NCBI GenBank assembly: GCA_017405085.1
Contig: JAFRBB010000026.1
Location: forward strand, 89,720-153,719
DNA length: 64,000 nucleotides
DNA from: Eubacteriaceae bacterium
GTDB taxonomy: Bacteria; Bacillota; Clostridia; Eubacteriales; Eubacteriaceae
Reading direction: 5' to 3'
In this document: positions 38,332-47,259 of the stretch, piece after piece
Layout: each line of letters begins with the position of its first letter
Numbering within the stretch: the first letter of the stretch is position 1
The notes under the pieces: model-generated
Told to the model about the DNA's origin: nothing
The model's input: the letters and a program-made list of their open reading frames with translations, nothing else
Databases searched by the model: none
Translations under genes and position numbers: made by a program

Positions 38332-39108
38332 ATGAGTTTTGTCAAATACGAAGCAAAAGATCAAATCGGCATCATCACCATCGATCGTCCCAATGCGTTA
38401 AACGCCTTAAACAGCCAGGTCTTGGATGACCTTGAAGCGGTTGTGGACGCGGTTGATTACGATGTCGTCCGTTGCCTTATTTTGACGGGTTCCGGCGAAA
38501 AATCCTTTGTCGCCGGCGCTGACATTGCCGAAATGGCGGAAGACAGCAAAGCCGAAGGCAAAGCCTTTGCTGAAAAAGGCAACAAGCTTTTCCGCAAAAT
38601 CGAAACCCTGCCGATTCCCGTTATCGCGGCAGTCAACGGTTTCGCTTTGGGCGGCGGCTGCGAACTTTGCATGAGCTGCGACATTCGTCTGGCCTCCGAC
38701 AACGCCCTTTTCGGTCAACCCGAAACCGGACTCGGCATCACCCCCGGATTCGGCGGCACCCAACGTTTAATGCGTCGTATCCCCGTCGGAAAAGCCAAGG
38801 AAATGATCTATGCCTGCACCAATATTAAAGCGCCTGAAGCTTTAAGCTTGGGTCTGGTTAACGCTGTTTATCCCCAGGAAGAACTTTTGCCCGCCGCTGA
38901 AAAACTGGCTGGCAAAATCGCCAAAAACGCTCCCATCGCGGTTCGTCAGGCCAAAGCGGCCATGAATGAAGGCATTGACGTCGATATGGACGCGGCCATC
39001 GCCATCGAATGCGAACGTTTCGGCGAATGCTTCGAAACCGCCGACCAAAAAGAAGGTATGGCGGCATTCCTCGAAAAACGCAAACACGAACCTTTCCAAA
39101 ACAAATAA
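38332..39108 (+). CDS. crt: 3-hydroxybutyryl-CoA dehydratase (crotonase)
   Basis: A 258-residue enoyl-CoA hydratase: FVAGADIAEM (oxyanion hole) near residue 63, NGFALGGGCELCM near 103, and the Glu pair in FGQPETGLGITPGFGGTQRL. It dehydrates 3-hydroxybutyryl-CoA to crotonyl-CoA. It lies about 100 bases after thl with its own AAGAAAGAAG-type ribosome site. A strong hairpin follows (39134-39161). Confidence 0.96.
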   Translation: MSFVKYEAKDQIGIITIDRPNALNALNSQVLDDLEAVVDAVDYDVVRCLILTGSGEKSFVAGADIAEMAEDSKAEGKAFAEKGNKLFRKIETLPIPVIAAVNGFALGGGCELCMSCDIRLASDNALFGQPETGLGITPGFGGTQRLMRRIPVGKAKEMIYACTNIKAPEALSLGLVNAVYPQEELLPAAEKLAGKIAKNAPIAVRQAKAAMNEGIDVDMDAAIAIECERFGECFETADQKEGMAAFLEKRKHEPFQNK

Positions 39109-39133
39109 TTACAAGACTTGCTTTAAAACTTTT

Positions 39134-39161
39134 AAGCGAATCGGTTTTTGCCGATTCGCTT
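39134..39161 (+). terminator. Strong hairpin between crt and hbd
   Basis: AAGCGAATCGG, loop TTTTTG, CCGATTCGCTT: an 11-bp perfect stem with only a short T tail. It may partly terminate transcription or stabilise the upstream message. The rest of the 150-base gap shows no gene. Confidence 0.6.
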
Positions 39162-39264
39162 TGATACGTTAAATCCGCTTAAAAGCCCAAAAGCGCAGAC
39201 CGCATCGCATGGCGCGTTTTAAGGCTTAACGCATACATCTCAATTCATTTTTAGGAGGAATAAT

Positions 39265-40104
39265 ATGAAAGTTGGTGTTATCGGCGCCGGCACCATGGGT
39301 TCCGGAATTGCTCAGGTCTTCGCACAGACTGATGGTTATGAAGTTGTCCTGATGGACATCAAACAGGAATTTGCCGATGGCGGCAAAGCCAAAATCGAAA
39401 AAGCTTTGGCACGTTCTGTCAAAAAAGGCAGAATGGAAGAAGCTAAAAAAGACGAAATCTTAGGCAAAATCGAAACCGGTCTTCGTGATAAAGCCGCTGA
39501 TTGCGACCTGATCGTCGAAGCTGTTCTCGAAAAGATGGACATGAAACGCGAACTGTTCCAAGCACTTGATCAAATGTGCAAACCGGAATGTATTTTCGCT
39601 TCCAACACATCTTCGCTTTCCATCACCGAAATCGGCGCTGGCATTAGCCGCGACGTCATCGGTATGCACTTCTTCAATCCCGTACCGGCCATGAAACTCG
39701 TTGAAGTGATCGCCGGATACAACACATCCGAAGAAACTGTTGCGACCATCAAGAAGATTTCCGAAGAAATCGGCAAAGTGCCTGTTCAGGTCGAAGAAGC
39801 CGCCGGCTTCGTCGTCAACCGTATCCTCGTTCCGATGATCAACGAAGGTATCGAAGTTTACGCTGCTGGTACAGCATCCGCCAAAGATGTCGACACCGCC
39901 ATGAAACTCGGCGCCAACCATCCCATGGGACCCTTGGAACTGGGCGATCTCATCGGCCTTGATATCGTTTTGGCCGTTATGGAAGTACTCCACGCCGAAA
40001 CCGGCTCCGACAAATACGCTCCCGCTCCGCTTCTCCGCAAAATGGTTCGCGGTGGTGCCCTCGGACGCAAAACCGGTAAAGGCTTCTACGATTACACAAA
40101 ATAA
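39265..40104 (+). CDS. hbd: 3-hydroxybutyryl-CoA dehydrogenase
   Basis: A 279-residue protein: N-terminal Rossmann motif [40 protein letters not shown] (catalytic His) and the C-terminal [17 protein letters not shown] (here GANHPMGP) with ends in [11 protein letters not shown]. It reduces acetoacetyl-CoA with NAD(P)H to 3-hydroxybutyryl-CoA. AGGAGGAA precedes the ATG. Confidence 0.97.
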   Translation: MKVGVIGAGTMGSGIAQVFAQTDGYEVVLMDIKQEFADGGKAKIEKALARSVKKGRMEEAKKDEILGKIETGLRDKAADCDLIVEAVLEKMDMKRELFQALDQMCKPECIFASNTSSLSITEIGAGISRDVIGMHFFNPVPAMKLVEVIAGYNTSEETVATIKKISEEIGKVPVQVEEAAGFVVNRILVPMINEGIEVYAAGTASAKDVDTAMKLGANHPMGPLELGDLIGLDIVLAVMEVLHAETGSDKYAPAPLLRKMVRGGALGRKTGKGFYDYTK

Positions 40105-40176
40105 GCGCTTAATCAATGAGCGGGTGTCCGCCTGATAGCGGGCGGACACTCACCTAAAAATTCTAGGAGGAACAGA

Positions 40177-41316
40177 ATGGATTTCAATCTGGACAGAGAA
40201 CATCAAATGCTTCGCAATCTCTACCGTGAGTTTGCGGAAAACGAAGTCAAACCTTTGGCTCAGGAAGTGGACGAACAAGAACGTTTCCCCGTTGAAACTG
40301 TTGAAAAATTAAAGAAAAACGGTTTCCTCGGTATTCCTTTCGCCAAAGAATTCGGCGGACAAGGCTGCGACACCTTGGCATACATCATGTGTGTTGAAGA
40401 AATGGCGCGCTGCTGCGGTACCACTTCCGTTATCATCTCCGGCCACACCTCGTTGGGCGCGGATCCGATCTTCAAATTCGGTACTCCCGAACAAAAAGAA
40501 GAATTCGGTCACAAACTCGCTTCTGGTGAATACCTCGGCGCTTTCGGTCTCACCGAACCCGGTGCCGGTACCGATGCTGCTGGTCAGCAGACCAAAGCTG
40601 TTTTGGACGGCGACAACTACATCTTAAACGGAACCAAAATCTTCATCACCAACGGTGGTTATGCTGACACTTACATCATCATGGCCATGACCGACAAGAG
40701 CAAAGGCACCCGCGGCATCTCCGCTTTCATCGTGCCCAAAGACGCTCCCGGCTTCTCCGTCGGCGCCAAAGAAAAGAAAATGGGTATTCGCGGTTCTTCC
40801 ACCACAGAACTGATCTTTGAAGATTGCGTCATCCCCAAACGCTATATGCTCGGCAAAGAAGGCAAGGGCTTCAGCCTCGCGATGAAGACCTTGGACGGCG
40901 GCCGTATCGGTATTGCCGCTCAGGCTCTCGGTTTGGCTCAAGGCGCCTTCGACGAAACCGTCGCTTACGTGAAAGAACGTAAACAATTCGGTCGTCCCAT
41001 CGCCAAATTCCAAAACACGCAATTCCAGCTTGCCGACATGTATGCCCGCATCCAGGCGGCCCGCAACCTGGTCTACAAAGCAGCCATCGCCAAAGACACC
41101 CAGAAAGTCTTCAGCGTTGAAGCGGCCACAGCCAAACTCTTCGCCGCTGAAACAGCGATGGATGTCACCACAAAATGCGTCCAGTTACTCGGCGGTTACG
41201 GCTACACCCGTGACTATCCGGTGGAACGCATGATGCGCGACGCGAAGATCACCGAAATCTATGAAGGCACCAGCGAAGTCCAACGCATGGTCATTTCCGG
41301 TGCTGTGCTCAGATAA
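40177..41316 (+). CDS. bcd: Butyryl-CoA dehydrogenase
   Basis: A 379-residue acyl-CoA dehydrogenase: FGLTEPGAGTDA, FITNGGYAD, MGIRGSSTTEL, QLLGGYGYTRDYPVERMMRDA, and the catalytic Glu in IYEGTSEVQRM. With EtfAB it reduces crotonyl-CoA to butyryl-CoA; the clostridial complex can couple this to ferredoxin reduction by electron bifurcation. AGGAGGAA precedes the ATG, and it sits between hbd and etfB. Confidence 0.97.
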   Translation: MDFNLDREHQMLRNLYREFAENEVKPLAQEVDEQERFPVETVEKLKKNGFLGIPFAKEFGGQGCDTLAYIMCVEEMARCCGTTSVIISGHTSLGADPIFKFGTPEQKEEFGHKLASGEYLGAFGLTEPGAGTDAAGQQTKAVLDGDNYILNGTKIFITNGGYADTYIIMAMTDKSKGTRGISAFIVPKDAPGFSVGAKEKKMGIRGSSTTELIFEDCVIPKRYMLGKEGKGFSLAMKTLDGGRIGIAAQALGLAQGAFDETVAYVKERKQFGRPIAKFQNTQFQLADMYARIQAARNLVYKAAIAKDTQKVFSVEAATAKLFAAETAMDVTTKCVQLLGGYGYTRDYPVERMMRDAKITEIYEGTSEVQRMVISGAVLR

Positions 41317-41336
41317 GTGACAGGAGGAAAAATATC

Positions 41337-42122
41337 GTGAATATTGTAGTATGTGTAAAACAAGTTCCGGATACCAATGAAGTTAAACTCGATCCGGTCA
41401 AAGGCACCCTCATTCGTGAAGGTGTTCCCAGCATTATGAACCCCGATGACAAAGCGGGTCTTGAAGCGGCCTTAACCATCAAAGATGAAACAGGCGCCAA
41501 AGTCACCGTTGTCTCCATGGGACCCCCGCAAGCTGACGAAGTTTGCCGTGAAGCCCTGGCCATGGGCGCTGACGAAGCCATCCTCGTCACCGACCGCGCT
41601 TTCGGCGGTGCCGATACCTGGGCAACCTCCACAACCATTGCCGCCGCGGTGAACATGCTCGACTATGACCTCATCATCACCGGCCGTCAGGCCATCGACG
41701 GTGACACGGCTCAAGTCGGTCCCCAGATCGCGGAACACTTAAATCTTCCCAACGTCAGCTACGCCGACGACATCAAAGTCGAAGGCGACAGCGTTGTGGT
41801 TAAACGGATCTATGACGATCGTTATCACATGGTCAAAGTGCAAATGCCTTGCTTGATCACTGCTCTCGGCGAAATGAACACACCGCGTTACATGACGCCC
41901 GGCGGCGTTTTCGACGCGTATCGTGAAAAAGAAGTTAAAGTTTGGGGCCTTGCCGATATCGATGTCGATACCGACAACATCGGTCTCAAAGGTTCTCCGA
42001 CCCGCGTTTTCAAATCCTTCCCCAAGGCATTAAAAGCGCCCGGAACCGTTGTGACACCCGAATCGCCGCAAGAAGCCGCTGACTTCATCGTCGAAAAATT
42101 AAAAGAAAAATTTGTGATCTAA
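41337..42122 (+). CDS. etfB: Electron transfer flavoprotein beta subunit
   Basis: A 261-residue protein starting at GTG, with AGGAGGAA nine bases upstream. N-terminus VVCVKQVPDTNEVKLDP; signature GADEAILVTD, TGRQAIDGDTAQVGPQIAEHL. Beta subunits of the bifurcating type bind an extra FAD at the place of AMP. It lies 20 bases after bcd and 21 before etfA. Confidence 0.96.
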   Translation: MNIVVCVKQVPDTNEVKLDPVKGTLIREGVPSIMNPDDKAGLEAALTIKDETGAKVTVVSMGPPQADEVCREALAMGADEAILVTDRAFGGADTWATSTTIAAAVNMLDYDLIITGRQAIDGDTAQVGPQIAEHLNLPNVSYADDIKVEGDSVVVKRIYDDRYHMVKVQMPCLITALGEMNTPRYMTPGGVFDAYREKEVKVWGLADIDVDTDNIGLKGSPTRVFKSFPKALKAPGTVVTPESPQEAADFIVEKLKEKFVI

Positions 42123-42143
42123 TCAAGGAAAGGGTGAACTAAT

Positions 42144-43148
42144 ATGAGTATTCAAGATTATAAAGGTGTTTTTACTTTTGCACAACAGGTCGATAATGAA
42201 ATCACCCCCGTTTCCTTTGAACTCATCGGAAAGGGTAAAGAACTCGCCGCCGATATCGGTTGCGATGTCACAGCCGTTTTGTTGGGCTCCGGCGTTGCCG
42301 GCTTGGCTGACGAATTGGCCGCTTACGGCGCTGACCGCGTGATCGTTGTCGACGCTCCGGAACTCGAAGTCTACACAACCGAACCTTATGTGCACGCGTT
42401 TGTCGATATCATCAACAAATACAAACCGGAAATCTGCCTCTTCGGCGCCACAGCTATCGGCCGCGACATGGCACCCCGTGTGTCCGCCCGTGTCCACACC
42501 GGTCTGACCGCCGACTGTACCAAACTGGAAATCAATCCCGATGACAAAGGCCTCATGATGACCCGTCCCGCTTTCGGTGGCAACATCATGGCGACCATCC
42601 TTTGCTCCAATCATCGTCCGCAGATGTCCACCGTTCGTCCCGGCGTCATGCAAAAACTCCCCAAAGACGACAGCCACAAAGCGGAAGTCATCAACGAAAC
42701 CGTTGACGGTCTTGCCGATCACGTCAATGTGGAAGTCCTCGAAGTGGTCAAAGCCGTTGCCGAAAAGATGAACATTCAGGACGCCAAAGTCCTCGTTTCC
42801 GGCGGCCGCGGAATGGGCAGCCCCGAAAACTTCAAAATGCTTGAAGATCTCGCGGATGTTCTCGGCGGTACCATTGCCTGCTCACGTCCCTGCGTGGATA
42901 ACGGCTGGCTGCCCAAAGACCGTCAGGTCGGTCAAACGGGTCAAACCGTTCGTCCCAATGTCTATTTTGCCTGCGGTATCTCCGGTGCCATTCAGCACTT
43001 GGCTGGTATGGAAGAATCCGACATCATCATCGCCATCAACAAAGACGAAAGCGCTCCGATGATCGCCGCTGCTGATTACGGTATTGTCGGCGACGCTCTC
43101 AAGATCGTTCCGCTTCTGACCGAAGCACTCAAAAAAGAATTGGCTTAA
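42144..43148 (+). CDS. etfA: Electron transfer flavoprotein alpha subunit
   Basis: A 334-residue protein whose C-terminal FAD domain has SGGRGMGSPENF, GQTGQTVRPNVYFACGISGAIQH and INKDESAPMIAAADYGIVGDA. It completes the Bcd-EtfAB complex. It is the last gene of the operon, with a strong terminator 32 bases later. No ptb-buk or CoA-transferase gene is adjacent, so the final step to butyrate is encoded elsewhere. Confidence 0.97.
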   Translation: MSIQDYKGVFTFAQQVDNEITPVSFELIGKGKELAADIGCDVTAVLLGSGVAGLADELAAYGADRVIVVDAPELEVYTTEPYVHAFVDIINKYKPEICLFGATAIGRDMAPRVSARVHTGLTADCTKLEINPDDKGLMMTRPAFGGNIMATILCSNHRPQMSTVRPGVMQKLPKDDSHKAEVINETVDGLADHVNVEVLEVVKAVAEKMNIQDAKVLVSGGRGMGSPENFKMLEDLADVLGGTIACSRPCVDNGWLPKDRQVGQTGQTVRPNVYFACGISGAIQHLAGMEESDIIIAINKDESAPMIAAADYGIVGDALKIVPLLTEALKKELA

Positions 43149-43180
43149 TGATTTAAGCTCTCTATATAACGATCATTAAT

Positions 43181-43221
43181 AAAACGGCATTGACGCACTT
43201 CTTGTGTCAATGCCGTTTTTT
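43181..43221 (+). terminator. Intrinsic terminator of the butyryl-CoA operon
   Basis: AAAACGGCATTGAC pairs with GTCAATGCCGTTTT (inner GCAC/GTG also pair), followed by T. Confidence 0.9.
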
Positions 43222-43362
43222 GATTAGCAAAATGAAAAATTATAACCGGCACGCGGCTTTTCGGCACATCCGTTTAATATTGAGAAAAATGCGATGCCGC
43301 GGTAAAAGATTTTAGATAGGACGGCGAGATCGGGCTTTGGATGAACCAGGCGGTTGATCAAA

Positions 43363-43486
43363 TAAAAACCCCTTTGGGGAGCGACCCCAAAGGGTAAAAG
43401 CGAATGGCGACAAAAAAAGGTTAAAAAAAGCGGTCGCCAAGTGGAACATGGATGGAAAAAGCTAAGGGTGTTAAAACCATCCACAA
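43363..43486 (-). ncRNA. Candidate small RNA with three hairpins
   Basis: An orphan promoter (43492-43520) fires toward a strong terminator at 43363-43395. The predicted RNA of about 120 bases folds into GGATGG/CCATCC, TGGCGAC/GTCGCCA with a T-rich loop, and the terminal ACCCCTTTGGGG/CCCCAAAGGGT hairpin followed by TTTTT. No ribosome site or convincing coding frame exists, and no minus-strand gene lies downstream for which it could be a leader. It does not match an RNA family I recognise. Confidence 0.6.
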
Positions 43487-43491
43487 TTGTT

Positions 43492-43520
43492 ATTATATCA
43501 GATTTGGATTGTTGTTTCAA
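43492..43520 (-). promoter_or_regulatory. Promoter of the small RNA candidate
   Basis: TTGAAA (43515-43520), a 17-base spacer and TATAAT (43492-43497) on the minus strand, just past the terminator of the upstream binding-protein gene. Confidence 0.75.
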
Positions 43521-43532
43521 GAAAATGACATG

Positions 43533-43562
43533 AAAAACCGACGCACTGGATGCGCCGGTTTT
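43533..43562 (-). terminator. Intrinsic terminator of the amino-acid binding protein gene
   Basis: AAAACCGGCGCA, loop, TGCGTCGGTTTTT on the minus strand, directly after the stop codon. Confidence 0.8.
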
Positions 43563-43571
43563 AAATTTTAA

Positions 43572-44417
43572 CTACTGAATGCTTTTGAGGTTGTCGGCGT
43601 CGATATCTTTGGTGATATCTTTCTTGAACCATTTTTCGGAAAGCTTTGACAAGGTGCCGTCTTCCTGCATGGCTTTGATGGCGGTGTCGACTTGTTTGCC
43701 GAAGTCCGTGTTTTCTTTTTTGATGCAGACGGAAATGGGTTCGTTGGACAGAATGTCGGATGAGACCTGATAGACATCGGCCTTTTGTCCGGCATAGTAT
43801 TCGGCAACGGGTTCATCGCAGAGGATGTAGTCGATCTGGCCGCCTTCGAGAGCGGTGAAGCATTCGATCATGCTGTCGAATTGTTTGAGTTCCAGTTTAG
43901 GAGCGTCGGTTTTTTTGAAAGCCTGCGCCGCGTAGTCGGCGGTGTTTTCAATTTGGACACCGACTTTTTTGCCGTCCAAATCTTTGGCGGTTTTGGCCTG
44001 AGTGCCGTTGGTGCGGGAGACGATGACGATCCCGTTGGAGATGTAGGGCGTGGACATGTAGTAGCCGTCTTTGCGCTCTTTGGTGAGGGACACGCAGCTG
44101 ATGACAGCGTCGTACTGGCCGGCGTTTAAGCCGTTGAAAATGCCGTCCCAGGCGGTTTCGGTCCATTCGACTTTGACGTTTTTGCCGGTGTCTTTGGAGA
44201 GCTGAGCGGCCAAAGCTTCACCGAATTCAATATCGAAGCCCGTGAGTTTGTTCTTGTCGTTTTTGTATTCCATTGGAACAAAGGTGGCTTCGACGCCGAC
44301 GTTTAACACACCGTCTTCCAGGGGCTTGGCCTGGCTCGATGTGCTGCATCCGGCAATCCCGATTGCGGAGATGACAATCAAGGCGCCGATGAGCAGTGCT
44401 GTTATTTTTTTGTTCAT
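43572..44417 (-). CDS. Amino-acid ABC transporter substrate-binding lipoprotein
   Basis: A 281-residue protein with a signal and lipobox IGIAGC, then a type 3 periplasmic-binding fold: GVLNVGVEATFVPMEY, GFDIEFGEALA, WDGIFNGLNAGQYDAV, KVGVQIENTADY and DYILCDEPVAEYY. It captures a polar or acidic amino acid at the cell surface. The start was placed at the ATG with AGGAGG ten bases upstream; the longer frame start has none. No permease or ATPase gene is adjacent, so it is an orphan or works with a distant system. Confidence 0.93.
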   Translation of the reverse strand: MNKKITALLIGALIVISAIGIAGCSTSSQAKPLEDGVLNVGVEATFVPMEYKNDKNKLTGFDIEFGEALAAQLSKDTGKNVKVEWTETAWDGIFNGLNAGQYDAVISCVSLTKERKDGYYMSTPYISNGIVIVSRTNGTQAKTAKDLDGKKVGVQIENTADYAAQAFKKTDAPKLELKQFDSMIECFTALEGGQIDYILCDEPVAEYYAGQKADVYQVSSDILSNEPISVCIKKENTDFGKQVDTAIKAMQEDGTLSKLSEKWFKKDITKDIDADNLKSIQ

Positions 44418-44529
44418 GTTTTGTTGGCCTCCTACCAAAATTTTTAATTAATTATACATGAAATCGGCATAAAAAACCATAGGTTTGCCGTTATTCGCCC
44501 ATTAACAACAGTAGGTTAACAAAATAGTG

Positions 44530-45498
44530 CTATTTTTGAATGGGCTCAAGCATGGTTTCCCGGATGGCGTCGAGGTCTTCTTTGGTGAGATCGGTGTTTT
44601 GCATGAGATAGTCGTCGACGTTTTGATAGTTTTCGCGGATATAGTCCAGCTGGATTTTAAGCCATGACGGCTTGACACCGAAGAAATCGTGAAGTTTGAT
44701 TTTCGGTATGGCGATGGGGGATTTTTTACTCAGGTTTTCGGTGAAAATGTCGCCTAAGGTGGCGAAGGCTTCATCGAAGGTGAGGTTGGTTAAGGTGTAG
44801 TCGGAAATGATGGTCTTTTCGGGAACGCCGCAGATGAGCAGGATGAGGGCGGTCATGAAACCAGTGCGGTCTTTGCCGTTGGTGCAGTGATAGAGAATCG
44901 GGGTTTCTTTTTCGTCGGTCAGGGCCTTTAAGACGACGGCGTATTGAGGAGCTTTGTCCGTTACTTGAAATTTGTAGATCTTTTGGAAGAATTTATCGAT
45001 GCCTTTGGGATCGCCGAAGAAATCAATGTCTTTGATGTCGACGTCGATGCCTTCCAGGACGGGCAGGTTGGTGTAGTCGGCGCCGTCGGGAATGCGTTCG
45101 CGGGTTTCTTTGGCTTTATCGGCATCGCGAAAATCGTAGACGTGTTTGATGCCCATTTCGCTTAAGGTGTCAAAGTCACGATCTGACAGATGGCAGAGCT
45201 CCTCGGAGCGAATGACGCGGCCCCATTTGGTTTTTCGTCCGTCAAGGCCGGTGTAACCGCCGATATCCCGCATGTTGATCGAATTGTCGAGTTTGATGAT
45301 GCGGCGGTCTAAATTGGATTCGTCGCAGAAGATAAGATGGACTTTGTCTTTAAAATCGGTGATGGGTGTCACGGAAATCCGGGGGTCTTCGGTTTTGACG
45401 ATTTTGTTTTGTTTTTTCCGGCGGCGCTTGATGATGAAGGGAACGGCCGCGGCGGCCGCCGCCAAGGCCGTCAGACTGACGATGTGAATTTTTTTCAT
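44530..45498 (-). CDS. Membrane-anchored tyrosine/dual-specificity phosphatase
   Basis: A 322-residue protein: one N-terminal membrane segment (about 5-22) followed by a basic stretch (KRRRKKQNK), then a Y_phosphatase3-type domain with NMRDIGGY, VIRSEEL, DFRDADKAKE and the active-site loop HCTNGKDRTG (Cys205, Arg211). The family dephosphorylates protein Tyr or phosphoinositide-like substrates. The orientation suggests the domain could lie on either side of the membrane; the positive charges after the segment favour a cytoplasmic domain. It is monocistronic. Confidence 0.87.
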   Translation of the reverse strand: MKKIHIVSLTALAAAAAAVPFIIKRRRKKQNKIVKTEDPRISVTPITDFKDKVHLIFCDESNLDRRIIKLDNSINMRDIGGYTGLDGRKTKWGRVIRSEELCHLSDRDFDTLSEMGIKHVYDFRDADKAKETRERIPDGADYTNLPVLEGIDVDIKDIDFFGDPKGIDKFFQKIYKFQVTDKAPQYAVVLKALTDEKETPILYHCTNGKDRTGFMTALILLICGVPEKTIISDYTLTNLTFDEAFATLGDIFTENLSKKSPIAIPKIKLHDFFGVKPSWLKIQLDYIRENYQNVDDYLMQNTDLTKEDLDAIRETMLEPIQK

Positions 45499-45559
45499 TT
45501 GTACCTCGCTGATGTGTATTCTGTATATATCCTAACATAAAATGAAAATAAAATAATAG

Positions 45560-45583
45560 AAAATCGCCCGAGAAGGCGATTTT
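45560..45583 (-). terminator. Intrinsic terminator of the polysaccharide deacetylase gene
   Basis: AAAATCGCC, loop, GGCGATTTT, followed on the minus strand by CTATTATTTTATTTT. Confidence 0.75.
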
Positions 45584-45599
45584 AAGGGTGAAATATTGT

Positions 45600-46475
45600 T
45601 TAGTTGAGGACTTTGTGATGGGGGACGTAGCTGTCCCGGTCGATGGCGCGGAAGGTGTAGCCTTGGCTTAAGTAGTAGCCGATGATGGCGGGCAGGGCGT
45701 CCACGGTGTTTTGTTTGGTTTCCGAGTCGTGCATGAGTAAGATCAGATTGTTGGTTTGTCCGAAGCCGGTGCCTTGGGCAATGAGCTCGTCGACGGTTTT
45801 TTCGGCGCCGTCACCGACACTGCCGCCCCAGTCGTAGTATTGATAGCCTCTGGCGTTGACCTCTGCCGTTAGCGTCGTCATGATGCCTTTGGTGTAATTG
45901 GCGGAGATGGTGTTGGAGGATCCTCCCGGGAAGCGGATGAAGCAGGGGACATAGCCGATTTGCTCGGCCACCACTTGACCGATGGCGTCGAGATCGGCGA
46001 AATAGGCTTCCGGTGAGGCATAGACCGCCGCGTAGTTGTGGCTCATGGTGTGCAGGCCGATGGTGTGGCCTTTGTCATAGGCTGTTTTGATCATGGACGC
46101 GTGGTCCGGGGACAGGCCGGTGACAAAAAATGTGGCTTTGATGCCGTAGCGGTCCAGGACATCGAGAACGGCCTGCGTCTTGGACGACGGGCCGTCATCG
46201 AAGGTCAGATAGACTATTTTTTCATCGCTCATCGTGAAGTTTCCCGGCACGTTTCCCGGCGTGACGGCAAAGGCGCTGCGGTCGGGGCCGGGGGTCGGGG
46301 TCACAACGGAGGTCGGCGTCGGAGTGTTGGGGGTTGGTGCCGACATGGTGGAGGAAGACGGGGAAGCCTCTTGACTCAGGCTTTGATAGGTGGCCGCGGT
46401 AGCGGCTAACCAAATGACGATACAAGCGGAAAGGATGACGATGAAAATGCCGATCTGTCTTATATTGATTTTCAT
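45600..46475 (-). CDS. Secreted or membrane-anchored polysaccharide deacetylase
   Basis: A 291-residue protein: N-terminal hydrophobic anchor, a Pro/Thr/Ser linker (about 35-68), then a NodB domain with motif 1 TFDDGP, the zinc motif HTMSH, motif 3 RFPGG and LLMHDS. It probably removes N-acetyl groups from peptidoglycan or another surface polymer, which can give lysozyme resistance. It is alone in its transcription unit. Confidence 0.92.
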   Translation of the reverse strand: MKINIRQIGIFIVILSACIVIWLAATAATYQSLSQEASPSSSTMSAPTPNTPTPTSVVTPTPGPDRSAFAVTPGNVPGNFTMSDEKIVYLTFDDGPSSKTQAVLDVLDRYGIKATFFVTGLSPDHASMIKTAYDKGHTIGLHTMSHNYAAVYASPEAYFADLDAIGQVVAEQIGYVPCFIRFPGGSSNTISANYTKGIMTTLTAEVNARGYQYYDWGGSVGDGAEKTVDELIAQGTGFGQTNNLILLMHDSETKQNTVDALPAIIGYYLSQGYTFRAIDRDSYVPHHKVLN

Positions 46476-46663
46476 GGGTGATGGATGATTCCTTTTTTTC
46501 CTATATTATAGCCGATTTTCCGCTTGTTTTAAATTTGTTTTTATTATAGTACACGAAAGGACACAAAAGGGTCACAGAGCCGGCGGGTTTAGGGATGGTT
46601 TAAGGATTGGTGAATTCTTTTGGGAATTGTACGCGCGAGAGATTGTTTATTGCGGGAGACTGA

Positions 46664-46722
46664 GCGATAAGCCCGAACCCTCCATGCTTCGCATTCCCGG
46701 GTTCGGCGGCCATTCGCACCCG
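46664..46722. repeat. Dispersed intergenic repeat, copy 2
   Basis: gcgataagcccgaaccctcc...atgcttcgcattc...ttcggcggccattcgcac; shares its modules with 15817-15880 and 53870-53921. Confidence 0.65.
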
Positions 46723-46723
46723 C

Positions 46724-46768
46724 GCTTAAGTGAGCATCCAAATCATAGATTTGGATGCTCACTTAAGC
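46724..46768. repeat. Perfect 45-base palindrome
   Basis: 21-bp perfect arms (gcttaagtgagcatccaaat+c) with a three-base ATA centre and no T run. It directly abuts repeat copy 2. It shares the pattern AAGTnnGCAT...AAATC with the palindrome at 29194-29238. Confidence 0.9.
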
Positions 46769-47111
46769 TCAGGACAGCGGTCCTTCGCTAAGGCGCCCCC
46801 AATATTTGCCGGGCTGAGATAACGCCGCTGCGGAAGTTGTTTCACGGCAAAGAGATAATGCTTTAACCGCAAAGTAAGCGGCTCGGGGCTTACCCTCTCC
46901 AAGGGAGGGAGCCATATGTGCTTAGTAAGTTTATTTCCAATTTGAAACTCGATTTATCGAGTTTCGTCCACAATCATTCATCATTCATCGTTAATCATTA
47001 ATCGTTCATCGGGGGGGCCTTTTTGCCTCGCCGCGGTTTGCATTTCGCTATTTTTTTTCGGGCTTCGCGGGGTGAAAGTAAAAGTTATCCGTAAAAGGCA
47101 AAAAGTTTAGT

Positions 47112-47140
47112 TGAGAAGGGACCGCGGTTGGGGTAAAATA
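47112..47140 (+). promoter_or_regulatory. Promoter of the DUF2284 gene
   Basis: TTGAGA (47112-47117), a 17-base spacer and TAAAAT (47135-47140), about 120 bases before the start. Confidence 0.65.
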
Positions 47141-47259
47141 AAATCGAATGATTATGCGGTGAAAAAGATTGATTTGCCGGCTTCCCCGAATGTCAAATCC
47201 GGGTCGATCCGGCAGGTTTAACAATAGTGCATCAGATTAAACGAATCAGAGGTGGTTTC

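Larger units (their letters stand above)
46476..47111. other. Gene-poor gap with repeats and palindromes
   Basis: No credible gene. It contains a dispersed repeat copy (46664-46722), a perfect palindrome (46724-46768), a hairpin GAAACTCGA/TCGAGTTTC (46941-46962), a tract of atgaatgat-like units (46974-47011) and a GC-rich stretch with ccctctccaagggaggg at 46899. Confidence 0.6.

Noticed and set aside
43224..43520. 98-residue minus-strand frame across the small RNA region
   Set aside because: It begins at or before the -10 element, lacks a ribosome site and would read through a strong terminator.
46811..46880. TPP riboswitch-like words (GGGCTGAGAT and GATAATGC) in the 46.5-47.2 kb gap
   Set aside because: The second conserved block of the THI-box (ACCTGATCTGG-like) is missing, spacing is wrong, and no thiamine gene follows. 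Chance matches or a decayed relic.
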